64,000 nt of DNA. Origin: JBBCJR01 sp037190805. Lineage in GTDB: Bacteria > Pseudomonadota > Alphaproteobacteria > Sphingomonadales > Sphingomonadaceae. The notes beneath the pieces were generated by a model. The model saw only the letters and a list, made by a program, of their open reading frames with translations, had not been told where the DNA came from and did not search any database. This document shows positions 59,097 through 64,000 of the stretch, in pieces. The position numbers and the translations under genes are program-made. How positions within the stretch are numbered: position 1 is the stretch's first letter; each line of letters starts with the position of its first letter. The stretch is from the NCBI GenBank assembly GCA_037190805.1, contig JBBCJR010000020.1:20601-84600 (forward strand). The letters are read 5' to 3'.

Positions 59097-59623
59097 ATGG
59101 TGATCCATTCGCGTTCGGTGGCGACGGCGTGTAGCGGCACGTCCCACGGGTCGAGGAGGAGGCTGGCGGCTTCCTGCACGCTCCACGCAAGGCCGATGCG
59201 GCGTGCCTCGGGAAGGTCGGCGAAGACCCGGTCGTAAAAACCGGCGCCCTGGCCAAGGCGTCCGCCCGCGCGGTCGAAGCCGACCAGCGGAGTCAGGATG
59301 AGGTCGGGCGCCACCACGGGGCTGTCGGGCAATGGTTCAGGAATGCGAAGCGCACCGGTGACGAGCGGCTGCCCCGGTCGCCAGCGCCGAAAAGTCATCG
59401 GCCCGTCGCGCGCGGCGATGCAGGGCAGAGCGATAGCCAGGCCCCTGGCGTCTGCGGCATCGATGAACGGATACGGATCGATTTCGCCACCCGTGGCGAC
59501 ATAGGCGGCGGCGGTACGCGCCGTTCCGAGCTGCTCCAACAGCCGGGCGGCAAGCACGGCAAGATGCGCGGTGCGAGCTTCTTCATCCAGCGACGCCAGA
59601 AAAGCGGCGCGGCGCGCGCGCAT
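59093..59623 (-). CDS. 5-formyltetrahydrofolate cyclo-ligase
   Basis: The enzyme shows PEPLPDSPVVAPDLILTPLVGFDRAGGRLGQGAGFYDR, the ATP- and folate-binding signature of the 5-FCL family. The ATG at 59623 gives 176 residues. Upstream in-frame sequence (DKPALRRHMRARR) fits the conserved family N-terminus, but no ATG, GTG or TTG occurs between 59623 and a GTG at 59839, which lies in the 6S RNA region. The true start may thus be non-standard. The enzyme makes 5,10-methenyl-THF from 5-formyl-THF. Confidence 0.85.
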   Translation of the reverse strand: MRARRAAFLASLDEEARTAHLAVLAARLLEQLGTARTAAAYVATGGEIDPYPFIDAADARGLAIALPCIAARDGPMTFRRWRPGQPLVTGALRIPEPLPDSPVVAPDLILTPLVGFDRAGGRLGQGAGFYDRVFADLPEARRIGLAWSVQEAASLLLDPWDVPLHAVATEREWITI

Positions 59624-59699
59624 GTGGCGCCGTAACGCCGGCTTGTCCGTGTCGCCGGGGTCCCGGACGAAAGGGGTGGCGGCCCCGCCATGGTCGTTA

Positions 59700-59815
59700 T
59701 CCGCAATATCCTCTGACGCCGGTAACGTCAGGTGGGTGCCGTGTAAGTCAGACCTGGATCCGCTCAGGGACAGCTCCCATGGATGATGAATAGCCTCAGG
59801 GATTTTGCACGGCTC
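59700..59815 (-). ncRNA. ssrS: 6S RNA candidate
   Basis: The location between zapA and 5-FCL is the canonical site of 6S RNA in proteobacteria. On the minus strand, AATCCCTGAGGC near 59805 can pair with GCGTCAGAGGATATT near 59712. The string GCTGTCCCTGAGCGG resembles the E. coli 6S segment around CAGTCCCCTGAGCC. The ends are approximate, and the RNA looks shorter than the E. coli one. Confidence 0.6.
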
Positions 59816-59844
59816 GTGCCGGGCAGATGCCGCCGCCACTTAAT

Positions 59845-60180
59845 TTAGGAAAGCAGGCTGCGTCGCTCAAGGACTTCGTGCAATTTCTCCACGCGTGCCG
59901 TGATCGCGGCCAGGCGGGCGGTGACCGCCTGGTCGTCTTTGTCCGCTGACTGCGGAGGCGGCACGGCGCGGCCGCGCGCTTCCGCCTCGCTCAATTCGTC
60001 CGCCAGCAGCAGCGCGGCGGTGAACAGCAGCCGGGGTTCGGCCATGGTGCCGAGCGCCTGGGTCGCCTCGCCGCATTTGCGGTCGATCATCGCGGCGAGG
60101 CGGAACAGATGCTCCTCCTCTCCGTCGCGGCAAGCGACCGCATAGCGGCGTCCGGCGATGGGCAGTTCGACCTGGGCCAT
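59845..60180 (-). CDS. zapA: cell division protein ZapA
   Basis: The 111-residue protein (MAQVELPIAGRRYAVACRDGEEEHLFRLAAMIDRKCGEATQ...) shows the ZapA N-terminal fold followed by a C-terminal coiled coil. It cross-links FtsZ filaments at the division site. The ATG at 60180 directly follows the stop of the small upstream gene. Position next to 6S RNA and 5-FCL is conserved. Confidence 0.9.
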   Translation of the reverse strand: MAQVELPIAGRRYAVACRDGEEEHLFRLAAMIDRKCGEATQALGTMAEPRLLFTAALLLADELSEAEARGRAVPPPQSADKDDQAVTARLAAITARVEKLHEVLERRSLLS

Positions 60181-60181
60181 G

Positions 60182-60406
60182 TCAGCGCGCGCGCCCCGGA
60201 GCCCGGCCCAGAATCTGATCCAGTTCACCCAGTGCCGCCTCGGTCCGGCTGCGCAGCAGCGCGTGGCGCGATTTCAGCGACTCATACTGCTCGCGTTCCT
60301 CCTCGGTCGTAGCGGACGACGGGCGGGGCGGGGGCAGCGTGGCGATCAAATGCTCAAGGGAATCCAACATGTTCTCGAGCCGAATAAAAGCCGCGGTCGT
60401 CGACAC
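60182..60406 (-). CDS. small coiled-coil protein upstream of zapA
   Basis: The 74-residue protein from a GTG (GGAGATG upstream) has helices IRLENMLDSLEHLIATL and EEEREQYESLKSRHALLRSRTEAALGELDQIL that should form a coiled coil. It lies one base from zapA in the same operon, so a division-related role is plausible. I do not know the family. Confidence 0.65.
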   Translation of the reverse strand: MSTTAAFIRLENMLDSLEHLIATLPPPRPSSATTEEEREQYESLKSRHALLRSRTEAALGELDQILGRAPGRAR

Positions 60407-60592
60407 TTGCGGGCATCTCCTCGTCAGTGCTCACAACCAATCCGCTTATCCTAGGCTAATCGCGACCAACGTCAAATGCGGCGCGGAGCCGTGGTTGACG
60501 ACCCACCACCCCATGGTCAATGTGCGCGCGCCTCGAGGCGCCCGAGTCGCCACAGGCGGCATTCCCATCCTCTTCCGAAGGATTTTTGAAGC

Positions 60593-62563
60593 ATGACCGT
60601 CGCGCCCAAGGACATGGCCAATGCGATCCGCGCATTGGCGATGGATGCTGTTCAGGCCGCGAATTCGGGTCATCCGGGAATGCCGATGGGGATGGCGGAC
60701 GTCGCGACGACGCTGTTCACCCGCTATCTGAAGTTCGATCCAGCCCGCCCCGAATGGGCCGACCGCGACCGCTTCGTGCTGTCGGCCGGTCATGGCTCGA
60801 TGCTGATCTATGCCGCGCTGCATCTGGCCGGCTACGCCCGCCCCACGATCGACGACATCCGCAATTTCCGCCAGCTTGGTAGTCCGTGCGCCGGGCATCC
60901 CGAGAATTTCGAGTTGAAGGGTGTCGAAGTCACGACCGGCCCGCTTGGACAGGGTGTGGCGATGGCTGTTGGCCTGGCGATCGCCGAGCGACATCTGAAC
61001 GCCACCTTCGGCGACGACCTTGTCGATCATCGTACCTGGGTGATCGCTGGTGACGGCTGCCTGATGGAAGGCATCAATCACGAGGCGGTGGGGCTCGCCG
61101 GCCATCTGAGGCTCGGCCGGCTCAACGTCCTGTGGGACGACAACCGGATCACCATCGACGGCGCCGTCGACCTGTCGTCGAGCGAGGACGTCATCGCCCG
61201 CCACGCCGCTGCGGGCTGGCACACGCTGACTGTCGACGGCCATGATGCCGAAGCGATCGCCAAGGCGATGGAGGCGGCGATCGCCGATCCCCGGCCGTCG
61301 CTGATCGCGTGCCGGACGATCATTGGCTACGGCGCGCCGACAAAGGCTGGAACGTCCGCAACCCACGGTTCGCCGCTTGGCGCCGACGAGATCGCCGGCA
61401 CCCGTGCCGCGCTCGGCTGGACCGCCGCGCCATTCGAGATTCCCGCCGACATCGCGGCTGCCTGGGCCGAAGCGGGCGCTCGCGGCCGCGTCGAGGCCGA
61501 GGCCTGGGACGGCCGCCTGGCTGGGCATGCCGACCGGGCCGAGTTCGAGCGGCGCATGGCCGGCGACCTGCCTGCCGGTGATCTGATCCGCGCCCACATC
61601 GATGCCCTGCTTGCCGCGCCCAAAACGGTGGCGACGCGCAAGGCGTCGGAGCTGGCGCTGGAGGCGCTGACCGCCGCGATCCCTGAAATGGTAGGCGGCT
61701 CGGCCGACCTCACGGGTTCGAACAACACCAAAACAAAGAGTCAGAAGGCACTGACAGCTGACGATTATTCCGGCCAGTACATCAACTACGGCATCCGCGA
61801 GTTCGGCATGGCGGCGGCGATGAACGGGCTGGCGCTGCATGGCGGCGTCATTCCCTATGGCGGTACCTTCCTGGTCTTTTCCGACTATGCGCGGCCGGCG
61901 ATCCGGCTGTCGGCGTTGCAGCAGGCGCGGGCGATCTATGTCATGACCCATGACTCGATCGGCCTCGGCGAGGATGGTCCGACCCACCAGCCGGTCGAGC
62001 ATGTGATGTCGCTGCGCGTGATGCCGAACCTCGATGTCTATCGCCCCGCCGACGTGGTCGAGACCGCCGAATGCTGGGCGCTGGCGGTGGCGAAGGGAGA
62101 CGGCCCGTCGCTGCTGGCACTGTCGCGCCAGAACCTGCCCCAGCTGCGCACCGAGGCGTCGGAAAATCTGAGTGCCAAGGGTGCCTATCGGCTGCGCGCC
62201 GCTGGCGCCGCTCGCCGTGTGGTGCTGGTCGCGACCGGATCGGAAGTGTCGATCGCGCTCGATGCCGCCGACCGGCTGGAGGCGGCCGGGATCGGCGCTG
62301 ATGTCGTGTCGATGCCGTGCTGGAGCCGCTTCGATGCCCAGCCGGCCGCCTATCGCGACGACATTCTGCCAGACGACGTGCTGATCGTGTCGGTCGAGGC
62401 TGGAACCACCATCGGGTGGGAACGCTACACCGGTCGCAAGGGACTGCGCATCGGCCTCGACCGTTTCGGTGCTTCGGCCCCGGCGGAAGTGCTATATGAC
62501 CATTTCGGCCTGACGCCGGACGCCATCGCGTCCAAGGTGCTCAGCCACATCAAGGGAGACTGA
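60593..62563 (+). CDS. tkt: transketolase
   Basis: The 656-residue ThDP enzyme has NSGHPGMPMGMADVATTLF, the ThDP motif GDGCLMEGINHEA...LNVLWDDN, THDSIGLGEDGPTHQPVEH and the C-terminal domain with ATGSEVSIAL. It transfers two-carbon units in the pentose phosphate pathway. GAAGGA precedes the ATG. gap follows after four bases. Confidence 0.97.
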   Translation: MTVAPKDMANAIRALAMDAVQAANSGHPGMPMGMADVATTLFTRYLKFDPARPEWADRDRFVLSAGHGSMLIYAALHLAGYARPTIDDIRNFRQLGSPCAGHPENFELKGVEVTTGPLGQGVAMAVGLAIAERHLNATFGDDLVDHRTWVIAGDGCLMEGINHEAVGLAGHLRLGRLNVLWDDNRITIDGAVDLSSSEDVIARHAAAGWHTLTVDGHDAEAIAKAMEAAIADPRPSLIACRTIIGYGAPTKAGTSATHGSPLGADEIAGTRAALGWTAAPFEIPADIAAAWAEAGARGRVEAEAWDGRLAGHADRAEFERRMAGDLPAGDLIRAHIDALLAAPKTVATRKASELALEALTAAIPEMVGGSADLTGSNNTKTKSQKALTADDYSGQYINYGIREFGMAAAMNGLALHGGVIPYGGTFLVFSDYARPAIRLSALQQARAIYVMTHDSIGLGEDGPTHQPVEHVMSLRVMPNLDVYRPADVVETAECWALAVAKGDGPSLLALSRQNLPQLRTEASENLSAKGAYRLRAAGAARRVVLVATGSEVSIALDAADRLEAAGIGADVVSMPCWSRFDAQPAAYRDDILPDDVLIVSVEAGTTIGWERYTGRKGLRIGLDRFGASAPAEVLYDHFGLTPDAIASKVLSHIKGD

Positions 62564-62567
62564 CGAC

Positions 62568-63578
62568 ATGGCGGTGAAGGTTGCGATCAACGGCTTCGGA
62601 CGGATCGGTCGCCTGGTGGCCCGCGCGATTCTGGAGCGTCCGGACTGCGGGCTCGAACTCGTCGCGATCAACGACCTCGCCGACGCCACGTCGAACGCGC
62701 TGCTGTTCAAGCGCGATAGTGTCCATGGCCCATTCCCGGGCGAGGTGTCGGCCGACGGCAACGACATCATCGTCAATGGCAAGCGGATCAAGGTGACGGC
62801 TGAGCGCGACCCCGCCAACCTGCCGCATGCGGCGAACTGCATCGACATCGCTCTGGAATGCACCGGCTTCTTCACCGACAAGGAGTCGGCCGGCAAGCAT
62901 CTGACGGCCGGCGCCAAGCGGGTGCTGATCTCGGCCCCAGCCAAGGGCGTCGACCTGACGGTCGTCTATGGCGTCAACCATGACAAGCTGACCGCCGACC
63001 ATCGCATCGTGTCGAATGCGTCGTGCACCACCAACTGCCTGGCGCCGGTCGCCAAGGTGCTGAACGACGCCATCGGCATCGAGCGCGGTCTGATGACGAC
63101 GGTCCACGCCTACACCAACGACCAGAAGATTCTCGACCAGATCCACACTGACATGCGCCGCGCCCGCGCCGCCGCGATGTCGATCATCCCGACCACCACC
63201 GGCGCCGCGCGCGCGGTGGGCGAAGTGCTGCCGGAGCTGAAGGGCAAGCTGGATGGCTCGGCCGTGCGCGTGCCGACGCCGAACGTCAGCCTCGTCGACC
63301 TGACCTTCACGCCGAAGCGCGACACCAGCGTCGAGGAGGTAAACCAGCTCCTCAAGGCCGCCTCGGAAAGCGGCCCGTTGAAGGGCGTGCTCGCCTATAC
63401 CGACGAGCCGGTGGTGTCGATCGACCTCAACCACAACCCGGCCTCGTCGACCGTCGACAGCCTGGAAACCGCGGTGCTGGACGGCAAGCTGGTCCGCGTC
63501 GTGTCGTGGTATGACAATGAATGGGGCTTCTCGAACCGCATGGTTGACACGGCCGGCGCCATCGCGAAGCTGCTCTGA
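62568..63578 (+). CDS. gap: glyceraldehyde-3-phosphate dehydrogenase
   Basis: The 336-residue enzyme has the NAD site INGFGRIGRLVAR, the catalytic Cys in SNASCTTNCLAP and WYDNEWGFSNRM at the end. It is co-transcribed with tkt and followed by a terminator-like hairpin before pgk. Confidence 0.97.
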   Translation: MAVKVAINGFGRIGRLVARAILERPDCGLELVAINDLADATSNALLFKRDSVHGPFPGEVSADGNDIIVNGKRIKVTAERDPANLPHAANCIDIALECTGFFTDKESAGKHLTAGAKRVLISAPAKGVDLTVVYGVNHDKLTADHRIVSNASCTTNCLAPVAKVLNDAIGIERGLMTTVHAYTNDQKILDQIHTDMRRARAAAMSIIPTTTGAARAVGEVLPELKGKLDGSAVRVPTPNVSLVDLTFTPKRDTSVEEVNQLLKAASESGPLKGVLAYTDEPVVSIDLNHNPASSTVDSLETAVLDGKLVRVVSWYDNEWGFSNRMVDTAGAIAKLL

Positions 63579-63638
63579 CGGAATGGCGTGGCGGGCGGCA
63601 GGCCCATCCGCCACACCTTGACCGACTGGAACACGGGG

Positions 63639-63660
63639 AAGGGCGGTTCACCGCCCTTTT
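63639..63660 (+). terminator. intrinsic terminator or attenuator between gap and pgk
   Basis: AAGGGCGG-TTCA-CCGCCCTT is a perfect 8-bp stem with a tetraloop followed by TT. The T-tract is short, so partial read-through into pgk is likely. Confidence 0.6.
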
Positions 63661-63708
63661 CCCATGAATGACGCCCCGGATGGGGATCGAAGCAACTGGG
63701 GAACGGGC

Positions 63709-64000
63709 ATGAGCGGGTTTCGGAACCTTGATGACATGGGCGATGTGGCGGGCAAGCGGGTGCTGGTCCGCGAAGACCTGAACGTGCCCTTCGCGGATGG
63801 CAAGGTTACCGATAGCACCCGGCTGAACGCCGCTGTGCCGACCCTCTCGGAGCTGGCCGATCGCGGTGCCCGAGTGCTGGTGCTGGCCCATTTCGGCCGG
63901 CCCAAGGGGCAGCGGAAGGCCGAGGATTCGTTGGCCCCCGTCGCCGAGGCGCTGGGCGGCGTGCGGGGCCGGCCGGGCCGCGTCATCCCCGAGACGGTGG
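63709..64000 (+). CDS. pgk: phosphoglycerate kinase, N-terminal part (cut by window end)
   Basis: The 97 residues visible (NLDDMGDVAGKRVLVREDLNVPFADGKVTDSTRLNAAVPTLSEL, then VLVLAHFGRPKG) are the conserved pgk N-terminus with the substrate-binding DLNVP and HFGRPKG motifs. It continues beyond the window. Confidence 0.95.
   Translation, partial: MSGFRNLDDMGDVAGKRVLVREDLNVPFADGKVTDSTRLNAAVPTLSELADRGARVLVLAHFGRPKGQRKAEDSLAPVAEALGGVRGRPGRVIPETV

Overview
The window is one contiguous high-GC bacterial chromosome segment. The gene set (trmFO, a gyrA with alphaproteobacterial features, zapA–6S RNA–5-formyl-THF cyclo-ligase, DUF2842, a TonB-dependent receptor, a FerA/FerB-type ferulate pathway) points to an alphaproteobacterium, most likely a sphingomonad. 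The assignment rests on gene recognition only; no database search was possible.

Layout. 1-4.4 kb: a small membrane protein, a hybrid histidine kinase with two receiver domains and an Hpt domain, and a PleD-like GGDEF response regulator form one overlapping operon, followed by tRNA-Pro. 4.7-6.2 kb: a malonyl-CoA synthetase (MatB type). 6.3-18.5 kb, minus strand: an ASCH-like protein, a lipid-anchored subtilisin-type autotransporter, a DUF3422 protein, and a rearranged, reduced Pel exopolysaccharide locus (order pelG-pelA-TPR-pelD-pelE-pelF). PelA lacks its hydrolase domain, PelD lacks its c-di-GMP-binding GGDEF domain, and neither PelC nor a PelB barrel is present. 18.6-20.1 kb: a PRC-barrel membrane protein, a 2H phosphoesterase and a DUF3775 protein.

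20.3-43.0 kb: a 22.7 kb integrated element between two perfect 14-bp repeats. The left repeat is the 3' end of an intact tRNA-Met(CAT) gene. The element carries a large serine recombinase at the end of a chain of overlapping small genes, a CI/Cro-type switch with repeated operators, a Prim-Pol/SF3 helicase, a DUF6362-like protein, a complete non-contractile tail module (tail terminator, tube, frameshifted chaperone, a very short tape measure, baseplate/tip proteins, tip-associated proteins) and an M15 endolysin. It has no terminase, portal, capsid or head protease gene. It therefore looks either like an F-pyocin-like, tail-only element that still integrates and replicates, or like a prophage that lost exactly its head module. 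This is the most interesting part of the window.

43.1-49.5 kb: an MBL-fold hydrolase, an unknown membrane protein, trmFO and gyrA. 49.5-57.0 kb: an AT-rich intergenic island, a TonB-dependent receptor, and a convergent ferulate operon (aldehyde dehydrogenase, feruloyl-CoA hydratase/lyase, feruloyl-CoA synthetase) behind a promoter with a MarR-like palindrome. 57.1-60.4 kb: a 41-bp palindrome, an AI-2E family permease, tRNA-Asp, chorismate mutase, DUF2842, 5-FCL, a 6S RNA candidate, zapA and a small coiled-coil protein. 60.6-64.0 kb: tkt, gap and the start of pgk (central carbon metabolism).
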